Shown: positions 1 through 11,140 of the stretch, in pieces
Layout: every line of letters begins with the position of its first letter
How positions within the stretch are numbered: the first letter of the stretch is position 1
Source of the DNA: Turnera subulata
Lineage: Eukaryota > Streptophyta > Magnoliopsida > Malpighiales > Passifloraceae
Assembly (NCBI GenBank): GCA_028386065.3
Contig: JAKUCV010002523.1
Location: 1-64,000 of the forward strand
DNA: 64,000 nt
Direction of reading: 5' to 3'
Position numbers and translations under genes: made by a program
Notes under the pieces: model-generated
Told to the model about the DNA's origin: nothing
Seen by the model: the letters and a program-made list of their open reading frames with translations, nothing else
Database searches by the model: none

Positions 1-199
1 ACCCCGTTTCACCTCGAAATGAGTCTCCGTTTCCGACGAAACTCAAACCCCTTATAACGCCAACCTAAATACATTATTTCCAAGGAAAATAATTTATTTC
101 CATAACCAAAAATCCGGAAATTCCACAAGGGCAAAAATTGGAATAAATTTTCAAAAATTCCGAATCAATCAAATTATGAAAATTCGGGGCGTTACAGTT
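1..199 (-). mobile_element. LTR end fragment, Ty3/gypsy-like
   Basis: The segment ends in GGGGCGTTACAG and resembles the last ~190 bp of the long LTR that ends at 4,618: both carry a TTTCAC...CCGACGAAAC-like stretch, an AT-rich middle and the closing CGGGGCGTTACA. Read on the minus strand it starts TGTAACGCCCCG, a typical plant gypsy LTR start. The rest of this LTR lies outside the window or is deleted. Confidence 0.55.
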
Positions 200-1414
200 T
201 GTGTGTAGTGGGATTGTATTTTGTGCGAAGTGGCCATGTGAGGCCATGTGATGTCGCTTTCATGATGGATGACTTTCATGGTTCATGTGCTTTATCCATC
301 CAACCCCTTTGGCATCCAACAACCTAGTACTCTATACATATTTGAAATCTACAGGTTATATTCTAAAGGTCTATAGCTTACTTTCACCAAGATCAAAGTT
401 GCATCAAACTCGATTCAAATGTTGGAACAACCTAGGCCTTAGCAAAAGAAGCTGACTGTTGTGCTGTTTCTGGTGCCAAATCTGACAGCGACAGGAGATA
501 GATGAAAGCTGACTTTCTTTGCTCTTTGTGTTAAGCTAACCCATTATTAGGAAGTCAAAGCAACCAAGTCCAACATGAGCAAGATTCAACCTTGGACTCT
601 ACAAAAGCTATTGGAATTTTAGTGGAATCGCTGGTGCCAAAACATGATAGTGACTACTGAGGCATTTGAACGTCAATGAACTGGTGCCTTCCATGACAAA
701 TCCCGAAGCATCTGACAGTGACACATAATTGTTATTCTTAGAGGCTTCTTCCCCCTTGCCTCTATATAAGAAAGACTGATTGATATAGACTGATTGATCA
801 ACATGTTAGAGCTGCCTACTGTGAAATTGGAAGTTGAATTAATCTTGTAATCCCTGTGAGGGTGTAGTTCTCAGCTGTGCTTAGGTGAGAGAATATTTCT
901 AAGTTTGCTTATTTGTGATTCTTCTTGAGTTAGTGACTCCTTGAACATACTTTGTTTCTCTAAGTAAAAGCTTCAGTAAGGTTAGAGGATAGTTTTGATG
1001 GAGTGTTGTAGCAAAGCTTGGGTGAGCTTTGTAGTGAGGTGGTAGGTTTAACCTTCGCAAAGGTAAAAGCTTATATTGAAGGTTTTGGTTGATCCTGTGA
1101 AAAACTAAGCTAGTGAGAATTAGAAATCTCAAGGTGGACTCCTTAAGTAGTGGATGTACTCCTATATGGAGAACCACTCTAAATCCTGTATGTTAATTTT
1201 TTCCTCTCTTTACTTAAGTGTGTTCTTAACTGTCCAGTTCTGATAGAAAGTCGATTTGGCATTAGTGACGCCAAATCGGTGATTAAGGGAAAATGGCTAA
1301 TTTACCCCCCTCTCTTAGCCACTTTGAGCCTACAAAATCCACATAATATGGATGATGGCAAGAATGATTTTGCTCATGAAGATTATGAAATTCTTGCTAA
1401 TGTGATGGACCAGA
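200..1414. other. Intergenic, retroelement-like, unassigned
   Basis: No supported gene. The part from about 740 to 1,200 reads like the R/U5 and leader of an LTR retrotransposon on the + strand (short exon-like G/T-rich text ending near a GAGAACCACT stretch), but no second copy is present to prove an LTR. A near-perfect hairpin lies at 1,252-1,278 (arms CGATTTGGC and GCCAAATCG) and closely resembles one inside the copia LTRs at 17,484 and 21,414. Confidence 0.35.
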
Positions 1415-4400
1415 TGAAACGCCCGTATCCCAAAATATCCAATTTAATTAATTATAATATATGAAATGACCAAATTGCCCTTCTACCCGAGATAAGATAC
1501 AAACAACATAATCAATGTACAATCACACAATAAATTATACAAGAAAACGAGTATGCAGCGGAAGAAAAAAATAACATAAAGTGACATGTATGAATTGAAC
1601 TCTATGGATCCGACCCAAGGAGGAAAGCACCGCCATCTGCCGATATGCATTCCTGACTGATGATCAGGTAACCTGTGTAAAGATGCGAGGAGTGAGACCA
1701 AACACTGTTTCACTATAAACAAATAAACCAAAGCATACAACTACAAATTAACCACAAATACACCAGCATCAGGCAGTAGTAACCACAGTGCACAAACAAG
1801 TCACAACGTATAACACAAAGTTATCATCAGACTTTAAACCTACACTTGTCTTTAATCATCTTATTATAGTTATACTTTATCATTATTAGGATTGAACATT
1901 TTATTAGGGCCCTATACTATGTGCGTCCAGCTCGGTTCTGTCTGATCAGACAACCAGGGCATAAGCCCAAACACAATTAGGGCAAAAGCCTAATACATAG
2001 AAACAGTCAACAGCCCACCATCCTGCTGTTCCTGACCCAGGCAAATCTGGATCACTCATGCTAATCAGGACAAAAGCCCAACACATAGAAACAGTCAGCA
2101 ACCCACCATCCTGTTGTTCCTAACCCATGTAAATCTGGATCACTCATGCTATTCCGCATGTAATCTCGAGGGGTAAACTTCCCACTCAATCAACCAGTCA
2201 ACAGTCCCACAGTAGAATTCTTTTAGTAGGTTATTCTTAGTTATAATTAACGTGTTATGTGTGCCATACGTTATGATTATCCAGGGTTGTGTGAATTTAA
2301 CATCTTATTCTCAAGTCCGGGCCTCCGACCACAATTCACCACACAACCACAAAATCATATATCTTGCTATATTTTATAACGAATTAAATCATGTTCAATA
2401 GGCATATTATATCACGACAGGCACACAGTACAAGTAATCAGGCACATAGCAACAAGATCTCATCATTATGATACACCGTGCAAGCAACAACATCAACACA
2501 ACAGACATACCAGCATGCAACATTCAATGCCAAACAAATATTATCATGTCTATTAACCGAGTATTGTAGACAATAACGCATATAAGGATTTATATGTCCT
2601 CACATGGATCATTAGAAACATCTTGGAAGATAAGCCATGTCCTGCCTCGACATGATCCCGCTCTTATATTTATCGCAAGATGGAATCACATATAATGCAC
2701 AAATTTTAATGTGACATGCATGCATGCTGACTATATGTCCAAGAATTTATCTCGACACATTGTAAAATTAACTTTTAAAGCATGGACCAGAAGTCCAAAA
2801 TGTGATTGACGACAACTCTAATTAAGTCAAGTCTAAGAAATTTAAACGTGCAAATTATGGCCTTAGGGTCCAAAAACTATGTTTAACAAAAATAAGTGCT
2901 CAAGCCACGGTCTGAAAGTTGGAAACCAAATTTAATGTTAATCAAAAGCCTTTGAATTAACAACCCTTCCATAAGAAACCAACAAGAACCGTGTACGTAA
3001 AAACCCATGAGTAGAAACCTAAGTCTCATGGCACAATAGTCAATCCATGACTTAAGCGAAACAAAGGATCATATGCCTGTTTCCATAAGGCCAGCTCATG
3101 CTTGATGGAAATCATTTGTTAAAACGTGTCATTGTCCAAGTATAATACTGTTCTTAAAAGTAAAAGTTAAAATCGAAGAAACCATACAAATCCCATGTGA
3201 AATGCACCCATCTAGACATGATACGAATCACAGTAAGACAATGTTGCATGCACCAAATTTAATACATAAATAAGATCAATGTTGAATCCATGTATTTAGT
3301 CTAACCAACCTAAACCAGTAAATGAACACATGCTAGGTAATTTGTAATCCACTTTATATTAAATCAAAAAAAACTGTGCATGATGGAAATCAATTTATTA
3401 TTATGAATTCAACCAAGTAAATTCCCGGTAAGCCTAGAGACGACCAGAAAACCCAAACATAATTTACCAAGCCTTGAACAAAAGGTTTAGAAAAGAATTG
3501 GAACCTTGAATTTATAATTTGTAAACCAGAAAATAGAAGACTATTAAAGACTCATAAATAACAACACGAACACCACTACAATCCGGGTGCCAGCAGAATG
3601 GTCAACCTGGCCATTCACAATTCAACCAAACAATCAATTAAAACCCGATTAAAAATGAGAAATGGGTTCTTACCTGTCAGAATTCAAGTCGACTAGAGAT
3701 CGACCACATCTCCAGAATTAATCCATCTCCCAGAAAGCACAAGCAGCCTAAAAATCCGCACCAGTAGCACTTGGATCCGACCAAACACCAACAAAGCCAG
3801 CCAGCCACTAACAACCACCACGTAGCAACCACGACCGTCCACCATTACGGCTCTCCAACCTCCAAACGTCGAACCCGCCACCCATACGAACCCAGCAATA
3901 ACCAACAACACAGACCCGAACACATTAAAAGGAAACCCGATTAATAAATCAATACCCAGGGACGCAAATGGTAAAGGAGAAGAAGGGAAGGGCGACCAGT
4001 GACTTACCCGTCACACGACGGTGCTGCCTCGCACAAGCCCTAGCCTCCTGCTGCGATCTAGTAGCGGCGACAGTGTAGGAAAGGTAGTGGCAAGAGAGAA
4101 GAGAGAAAAAGTTGAGGAAAGAGGAGAACAAGAAAAGGAAAAAGAAAAGCCATAAGAAAGAAAATGGGAGCCGAGGGAGGGACATCCAGGAACGGTTTTG
4201 CTAACCGTTGAGTGGAATTAGGAACGTGGAGAGAAAAGAAATGTGGGGCGGCGCCGAATCGGGAAAAGAAGAGAAGAAAGAGGACAGGCTTTAGGGTTGA
4301 GCCGGCCAGGTCCAAAACGTTGTCGTTTTGGACACAGGCGCGGCCAACCCGCCAAGTCAACATGTTTTTTTTGTTTTTTTCCTCTTTTCTTTAGACCAAA

Positions 4401-4618
4401 ATGATGTAGTTTTAAATAGAACTACACCAAGCCCCGTGTTTCACACCAAAATGCGATTCATCTCCAACGAAACGATATCGAGGAATAACCCCAATATAAA
4501 AAAAATATTTCCATAATTTTCTTATCTAAAAAAATTCCCAGAAATTTCTCGAGGGTAAAATTGGAATAAAATTTCGAGAAATCTATAGAAATAAATTAAC
4601 GAAAATCGGGGCGTTACA
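1415..4618 (-). mobile_element. 3' LTR (3.2 kb) of a non-autonomous gypsy-like element
   Basis: The segment begins TGAAACGCCC and ends GGGGCGTTACA on the + strand, so on the minus strand it runs TG...CA. Its first ~600 bp recur at 6,014-6,626 in the same orientation. It is followed at 4,619 by the complement of a purine tract (AAGTAGGGTAGAAC), expected just upstream of a 3' LTR. Inside are a ~100-bp tandem duplication (about 1,975-2,160), long AT-rich non-coding DNA, and a GA-rich block near 4,080-4,300. No protein family is encoded. Confidence is good for the element and moderate for the outer edge, because the flanking target-site duplication cannot be tested: the other LTR is truncated. 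Confidence 0.72.
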
Positions 4619-6013
4619 GTTCTACCCTACTTAACAAAATTTCGTCCTCGAAATTTACATATAAGTCAAGCAACCAAGTGCTTAACTAACACTAACAAGT
4701 GTCATTCGGTATCAAGGTACCGTTGGCCGAAACTACCAAGAAGAACCATCATGACCATCAATCACATTTTCAAGCAAGAACTCCGATATACCAAGTCGAT
4801 CATCGGTTTTAGTCAAACATGATTTATAGAGCATAAGATCAAAGTATTAACCCAAGAGTCTTATCCAATCATGATCAACATTAATAATATCAGAATTCAT
4901 AAACCATTTCATTTATCATCACTCAACCAAATATATCTAATCATTTTATTCCATTAAGCATATCCTCAGATACAGAATCTAAAATTGTTGCCAAAGTAAC
5001 AAGATCATCTCTCCCATTGTGAATACCTCAAGACCAAAAATCCATAATCTATTTAATGTTCTGAACCTCAAAGTAATTTCTTTTTCACACATCAATTCAG
5101 CCAATATAGTATAATTCCCGAAACATACGTTAGGAACTAGAAACCAATCATTACCGAGATATTATAATTAAAATTCCAGAACTTGGATTCCTCAAGACTC
5201 AAACATCCTTACACAACTCATACTCATGACTCTTTCTCTCAAGCCATAATTAGCACGAACATCAATGTTTCTTTGACAAAGAACTTACAGCATCATTGCA
5301 TCTCTCAACACATAATTAACTGGCAAGCAATTGATTCACAATACCCGGGAACACCTCACAAATCAAATCTTAATATAACATACTACCGGCATCCTCATCC
5401 AATATATGAACTATAACCTCAACAGAGTTAAGTACCTCAAGTATCATTGAAAGATAATTCTCGGAATATGCCATTTAATCAAAACTCATATTAATTTAAA
5501 AATTTATCAACTCGAACTCCGAAAAGATTTAATCCATATAATAAATCACAAGTAAATTCAAATCATCGAGCTCAGCAAATCAGATCACAAATAACATGAT
5601 CACCAAGATTACAAGAATCATATCCACAAGCATCATATCAGAACATCTCTTGTCTGATGTAACATCCAAAAGCAAATCGATGGTTCTTACTTGTGTTGGC
5701 CAGTTCCATACAGACAAGGAACACAAGCAAAGAGTCAAGAGTCTACACCGACTCTGACAAAACAGTGGATATTCCACAAAACAAACCTTGCAATAGTCTA
5801 GGCTGTAAAGGTAAGCATATCATTTCAACGACAATACTGGGTCGCTCCGACCCTCAGCAGGTGCGTGTCCTCTACCGGATCCATAGTACAACTCACTATA
5901 TGAATGCATGTGACAGTGTAACAAACGACTCAAAAAGGAGCAGACTTATGCACAAAAGATTACAAAAAGTGTCAACACATTCCCAAGGATCTACAGCCTG
6001 CTCCGCTACCAAC
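4619..6013 (-). mobile_element. Internal region of the non-autonomous element (no coding)
   Basis: A 1.4-kb interior lies between the two LTR copies. On the minus strand it starts with a primer-binding-site-like stretch (TTGGTAGCGGAGC, complement at about 5,999-6,011) and ends with a polypurine tract next to the 3' LTR. The text CAAAATTTCGTCCTCGAAAT at about 4,637-4,656 is the complement of the stretch found just after pol in many plant gypsy elements. No gag or pol reading frame is recognisable, so the element has lost its genes and would depend on a related element in trans. Confidence 0.65.
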
Positions 6014-6626
6014 TGAAACGCCCGTATCCCAAAATAACCAATTTAATTAATTATAATATATGAATGACCAAATTGCCCTTCTACCCGGGATACGATACAA
6101 ACAACATAATCAATGTACAATTACACAATAAATTATACAAGAAAACGAGTATGCAGCGGAAGAAAAAAATAACATAAAGTGACATGTATGAATTGAACTC
6201 TATGGATCCGACCCGAGGAGGAAAGCACCGCCACCTGCCGATATGCACTCCTGACCGATGATCAGGTAACCTGTGTAAAGATGTGAGGGATGAGACCAAT
6301 TATTGTCTCACCATAAAAAAATAAACCAAAGTATACAACTACAAATCAACCACAAATACATCGGCATCAGGCAGTAGCAACCACAGTGCACAAACAAGTC
6401 ACAATGCACAACACAAAGTCATCATCAAACTTTAAACCTACACTTGTCTTTAATCATCTTATTATAGTTATACTTTATCATTATTAGGGTTGAACATTTT
6501 ATTAGGGCCCTATACTGTGTGCGTCGAGCTTGGTTCCGTCTGATCAGACAACAAGGGCATAAACCCAAACACAATCAGGGCAAAAGCCTAATACATAGAA
6601 ACAGTCAGCAGCCCACCATATTGCTG
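6014..6626 (-). mobile_element. Truncated 5' LTR copy
   Basis: This is a near-identical copy of the first ~600 bp of the LTR at 1,415 (same TGAAACGCCCGTATCCC start, same GGATCCGACCC core). Similarity stops near 6,619-6,626, where unrelated AT-rich sequence begins. On the minus strand this is the U5-side end of the 5' LTR next to the primer site; the remaining ~2.6 kb has been lost. Confidence 0.72.
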
Positions 6627-7489
6627 AATTTTATTGTAACAAGAGAACAAATACTTGCCATTGTTGAATCTCCCCTGTTTGCATAAGATATCCCTGATTG
6701 AAGTAACATTTGTTCTTTATATTATTTTTAAAAAATTAATATTATTTTTTCAGTTTAATTTTTAAATATGTTTGAAGAAAATAAGAAGAAAAAGAATTTA
6801 AAAAAAATGAAAAAAAGAAGGAAAAAATCTATAATTTGATAGGGAAATATGTGGTTGTAAATTTATATAAAAAAAATGTATTTGTGAATTGACATGACAA
6901 AGGCTTTAAAATTATATAAAGAAAAATCAATTTTGCTTAGAAAAGAAAATGAAGACTAACCAAGCCCGTGAAATCCATGGGTAGTGAACTAGTTGATTTG
7001 TGATTTTGGCCATTACCAAGAGGAGGTATTTGAGGCGTTTTTATTGTCCATGTTTGTGTAGTGTGACAATGAAAGTTTCTATTCAGTTGTAGGAAGGTGG
7101 TACTATTGACAAAGTAGTATAAGTGAAGAGCGATTTGCTCCGTTTTCTTCTCAATCCCCCTTTCTCCATTGTTCTTTCTCTCAGGTAGTGCCATGTCATT
7201 TTGGGCCTCTTTTACTTAGAAGTTTCAGGCAATTCCATTTGTTTAAAGGGTCTAACTTTGTCGGTGTTGACATAGGTTTGTTCAGTTCTTTCGTGCTTGG
7301 TGATACTTGAACATGTTGCTCAACATCTCTACTTCAATGCATTGTATTAACTACCAATGTAATCTAACAGTCTCTTAGGTTAATTTTTTATGTTCTCGTA
7401 TCTGAATGAGTTTTCTAAGCAAATTGAAAAGTGATACCATATGAGTTGTAGCATCATGATGTTTCCCACTTTAATTGTCCCTAAAAATT

Positions 7490-7530
7490 TAAATTTAGTT
7501 CTTCTTTTTTTTGAACTAAATTTAGTTCTT
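7490..7530 (-). repeat. Micro poly(A) insertion with 14-bp target duplication
   Basis: The direct repeats TAAATTTAGTTCTT (7,490-7,503 and 7,517-7,530) are perfect and flank only CTTTTTTTTGAAC. On the minus strand the insert is GTTC followed by a run of A, as expected for a LINE insertion truncated nearly to its tail. A local tandem repeat continues downstream, so simple tandem duplication is an alternative. Confidence 0.45.
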
Positions 7531-8000
7531 TTATTGTTATTATTTTCGGATGAAACTACTTTTACTGTCCCTATAAATTTTGTAAATTTAGTTCTTTCAT
7601 TGTTGTTATTTTCAGATGAACTTTCTGAATCTTACAGGACAAGCAACTGAATATAGCAAGTTTGAATATGAAATGAAGGTCAATTCATTAAATAAGAAGA
7701 GGAGAAACACTTCTCTTGAATCACAAGAAGATTTTGAAGCGTATAAAACACACTAAAACATGGATTTTGTGGATTCAGCAGTTGCATCTGTAAACTGCTC
7801 ACGTGATAAACAATTATATCCAATATTAGTCCAACTTATTGACAAATAAGTTTCTGTTTGGAGAAAACAATGAGGTATATGGAGGAACAACCAAACGGGC
7901 TTGAATATTTGGAAAGCTTGTTGGGGTTTTGAAGGAAAACTTGAATATTTGAAAAACTTGTCTTAAATCTCATGATCACCGATGGGGTTTTGAAGGAAAA

Positions 8001-8306
8001 GGTTTCTATACCACAAACGTCTTTGAATCCCTCAATTCATACACTATTCAAGACTTGACTATTTAGAGAAATTGCTTGATTGTTAGCATCTAAATTTTGC
8101 CTCTGATTTTACGAAGAGTTTTTTTGTCAAAGAAAGTTTCCCCATGGTAAAAGGTTTCTACTCCACCAACGTCTTTGAATCCCCCAATTCAGACACTACT
8201 CAAGACTTAGCATCACTTTTTAAACAAACTGCCTGATTGTTAGCCCCTAAATTTGCCTCCGTTTTTACGTAGAGTTTTTTTCTTAAATAATAAAGCTTCC
8301 CCATGG
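8001..8306. repeat. Tandem duplication, period about 152 bp
   Basis: Two head-to-tail copies start with GGTTTCTAYWCCAC at 8,001 and 8,153. Both contain ACGTCTTTGAATCC, GATTGTTAGC and GTTTCCCCATGG or GCTTCCCCATGG near the end. They have diverged by scattered substitutions and small indels. No coding potential is seen. Confidence 0.7.
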
Positions 8307-8763
8307 TTGAATAAGCCTGAGAAAAGCCAAAAAAATGCCTGCGGAGCCCCAAATTATTTTTGAGAATTTCTAAAAAAAATGGCAAGAATAGCTTGAAGCC
8401 ATGGGTCAACAATTTTGACCAAGTCATTTTTGAATTTTTTCTAAGAGTTTTCAAAAAAATTTTGCTTTGAAAATTTCGCATGGTTACAATGGCGCACGTA
8501 TTTTTTTGGATTTTTTTAAGAATGGGGAGGTCTCGAAATTAATTTTTGAAAAAAAATAAAAAATGCGAGACGAGCAAAAGTGGACTAATTTAAACAGAAC
8601 AAAATGAAAAAAATACAATTATATAGATAAATAATAAAAACGAAAGGATACTTTGGTTTGCCAAGTTAATTTTAAAAAATATAAAATTTTTTATAAAGAT
8701 AAGTAATAAAAAATATTATATAGAATCGACGTTATAAGAGGCAACGACGGTTATACCTATAAC

Positions 8764-9152
8764 GGGATAACCCCATCCGGAGTCCTATAACTTATTTCGA
8801 AATTGCATTTGAGTCTTATAACTTAAAAACGACTCATTCAAGTCCTATAATCTTTTGAAATAACACTGAACCAGTCCCCGTCCAGATTTCCGTCTATTGT
8901 TTTGCTGACCTCCCTGTTAAGTGAATACGTGGAAAATGGTATAAATTAAAAAAACCAAAAAAATGCAAAAATTGAAAGGTAAAATTAATAATTAGTATTT
9001 AAAACAAAGATTAACTTAACAGAATAAAATCCACCCACTAATTAACTTACCAAAATTAAACCCACCCAGTTACCCACTAATTAATTTGGAGTAACTCTCT
9101 CTTCTCTTCAATATAAAAAAAAACTCTCGTCTCTTTCTTTCTTCACCTGAAA

Positions 9153-9183
<31 letters not shown>

Positions 9184-10316
9184 TCACCCTCCGCCGCACA
9201 AAACCTTTTCTCTTCCCTCCTCCTCCTCCTCCTTTTCTCCCATCCAATCAAACGACCACCGCTGCCTCTTCTCCCTCACCGCTTAGCACCAACGCCTCTG
9301 GACATCGCCGCCGTTGTCGAGGGACAGAACACAAGCCACTTTCGAGCCCAGAAGCCCCCGATCCTTTCTCTCCTGGCGGCCGTCGCGTTGCTGGTGGGTG
9401 ACTCTTTGGCCGCGCCTCCTCTTTCTTCTCTTTAAATCTTATTTCTATTTAACTAGGACTTGTTGCTAATCGGGTTTCAATTGGTTATCGTGGGTTTGTG
9501 TTTGGGTGTTGCCGAGGTGGGTGTGTGTGGGCATGACATTAACAGTTTGTTTGGATAGATAGGGAATGGAGGGGAAGTGAGGGGAATGGAAGAGAATGGA
9601 GGGGAATTTTTAATTTAACCTTGTTTGGGAAAACAAGTTAATGGAGGGGAAGGAGAATTTTTTAACCTTCATTCCCCTCCATTCTCCTTAAAATGTCTCC
9701 CCGCCGATTTGGTGGGGAATGGAGGGGAGAGAAATTTTAAAACTAAATCATAACTTGAAATTTCATAATTAGCCTTTTATATTTTGAAAAATATTTTATA
9801 AGTAAGGATATCTATGTAATTTGAAAATATTACCTATCATTCCATTCCCTTCACTTTAATGAATATATCCAAATAAGTTAAATTTAAAATTCCCCCTACT
9901 ATTCCCATCCCTTCCCTTCCCATCCATTCTCCTCCCTTCCCTCTCCCTATATATTCCCAAACAAACTCTAATGGTGCTGTTGTGGCTATGGGGTGAGGAA
10001 GAGACCATGGGCACTAACTTTGTTTGGTGGCCGGCGATTTGACAAGAGATGAGAGTTGAGAGACAAGTAAAAAGGCTGGCTTAATTTGTTTTTCCTTACT
10101 TTTCTTTGATATGGCAACTTATTATCGATGTCAACTGTGGAGTTAATGTGTACCGGAAAAAGTCAAAGAAAACAGAAAAATGAACGGAAATTTAGACGGA
10201 GACTCACTTAATATTCATTTCAAAAATTATATGACTCGAATGAGTCGTTTTGAAGTTATAAGACTCAAATGGAATTTCGAAATAAGTTGTAGGACTCTCG
10301 GTGGTGGGGTTATCCC
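8764..10316. mobile_element. Mutator-like element (non-autonomous, long TIR)
   Basis: The outer ends are perfect inverted repeats (GGGATAACCCCA at 8,764; its complement ends at 10,316). Similarity continues for about 150 bp inward on both sides (for example TTATTTCGAAATT and GAGTCTTATAACTT on the left, with complements on the right). The element is flanked by TACCTATAAC (8,754-8,763) and TACCCATAAC (10,317-10,326), a 10-bp target duplication with one mismatch. Long TIRs plus a 9-11 bp duplication identify the Mutator superfamily. There is no transposase. The interior has a CT-rich leader-like block with a (TC)n run (9,155-9,182) and GC-rich text at 9,180-9,540 unlike its surroundings, suggesting captured host 5' UTR or exon sequence. 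A MITE is nested inside. Confidence 0.85.
9543..9968. mobile_element. MITE nested in the Mutator-like element
   Basis: The termini are inverted: CAGTTTGTTTGG at 9,543 and CCAAACAAACTC ending at 9,968. Further inward, GGGAATGGAGGGG-type text is mirrored by CCCTCCCTT-type text. Both sides are flanked by TAA (9,540-9,542 and 9,969-9,971), fitting the TWA target of PIF/Harbinger elements. It has no coding capacity. Its position shows it arrived after the host Mutator-like element. Confidence 0.7.
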
Positions 10317-10862
10317 TACCCATAACTGGATTAAAAAAAACATTATAAGAAATAGTGTTTTGTTTAGCACAAACCGTTGAAAAGAGTGCCAGTTTTGGGA
10401 GTGTTTGTTGCTAGCAAGAAATATCTGGAAGACAGAAAACGGCGCCGCACTGAATCAGCGAGTGCCTCCACTTGGTGTTTTCTGTTTTAACCTTCTTGTT
10501 TGTTTCTCCCCTCGTTGTACTTTTGACGATGACGAGAGCGGCAAATTATGCCCAACTCTTTATTGACGCAAAAAAAAGCAGGTACATACAAATCCAATCC
10601 AAATCGCTAACTACCTCACTTCCCCAAACTCAATTTTTTTTTTCCCCAAAAAACAATCCTTAAAACCCTAACCCTAAGTCCTCTCCAACTATCTACATTT
10701 CCCCGCCTCTTCTCCACTCCTTCCCGGCACTTCCTCCTTCACCGGTAAAACGCTGCCGCTTTGAGGAGGCATTTTCATCCCGTTACATTTTTCGTTTTTT
10801 TGCGGTTGTTTCTGGTTTCGTTTGACTCCTAAATTTCTCTACTTTCTTCTGTTGCAGAAACC
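10317..10862 (+). promoter_or_regulatory. Upstream region of the 11.1-kb gene, with telo-box
   Basis: This region lies between the Mutator-like element and the gene. It holds a telo-box (AAACCCTAA, 10,663-10,671), a motif common near transcription starts of plant housekeeping genes. A likely 5' UTR intron runs from GTAAAA at 10,745 to GTTGCAG at 10,857. Just after it, 10,863-10,877 is a four-codon upstream ORF (ATG ACT TTG TGG TAG). Transcript boundaries cannot be read from sequence alone. Confidence 0.45.
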
Positions 10863-11140
10863 ATGACTTTGTGGTAGCTGGACTGCCAATGGCTCAGTGT
10901 GCTGCTTCACCGTCTTGTGTGAAGCCTCGCTTGTGGAGTAATTGCGTGGGAGAGAGAGGACGCCTGCCCCAAAACGCACGTTTTAGGGTATCCCAGAGGT
11001 ATCAAACGGCTCTGCTATCTGTGACATTGCATTTTATTGAAGAAAAGAAACAAATTATAAATGCTATGTGTTGAAACTTTTTGTTAAGTTGGGCGCAGAA
11101 AATATTCCGGCGGTGGTTGTAAAGTTGTCCCGCTCTTGAC

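Larger units (their letters stand above)
6627..8763. other. AT-rich intergenic DNA with local duplications
   Basis: No gene is supported. The stretch contains a micro poly(A) insertion at 7,504-7,516, a diverged tandem repeat around TAAATTTAGTTCTT (7,490-7,630) and a 152-bp tandem duplication (8,001-8,306). Short open stretches here are low-complexity and match no family I recognise. Confidence 0.5.

Noticed and set aside
4058..4394. Overlapping open frames on both strands near the LTR end
   Set aside because: Compositional effect of a GA-rich block within the LTR; no domain.
1..4618. 1-199 and 1,415-4,618 as a matched LTR pair
   Set aside because: Only the last ~190 bases are similar and divergence is high; the true partner of 1,415-4,618 is the copy at 6,014, placed correctly next to a primer site.
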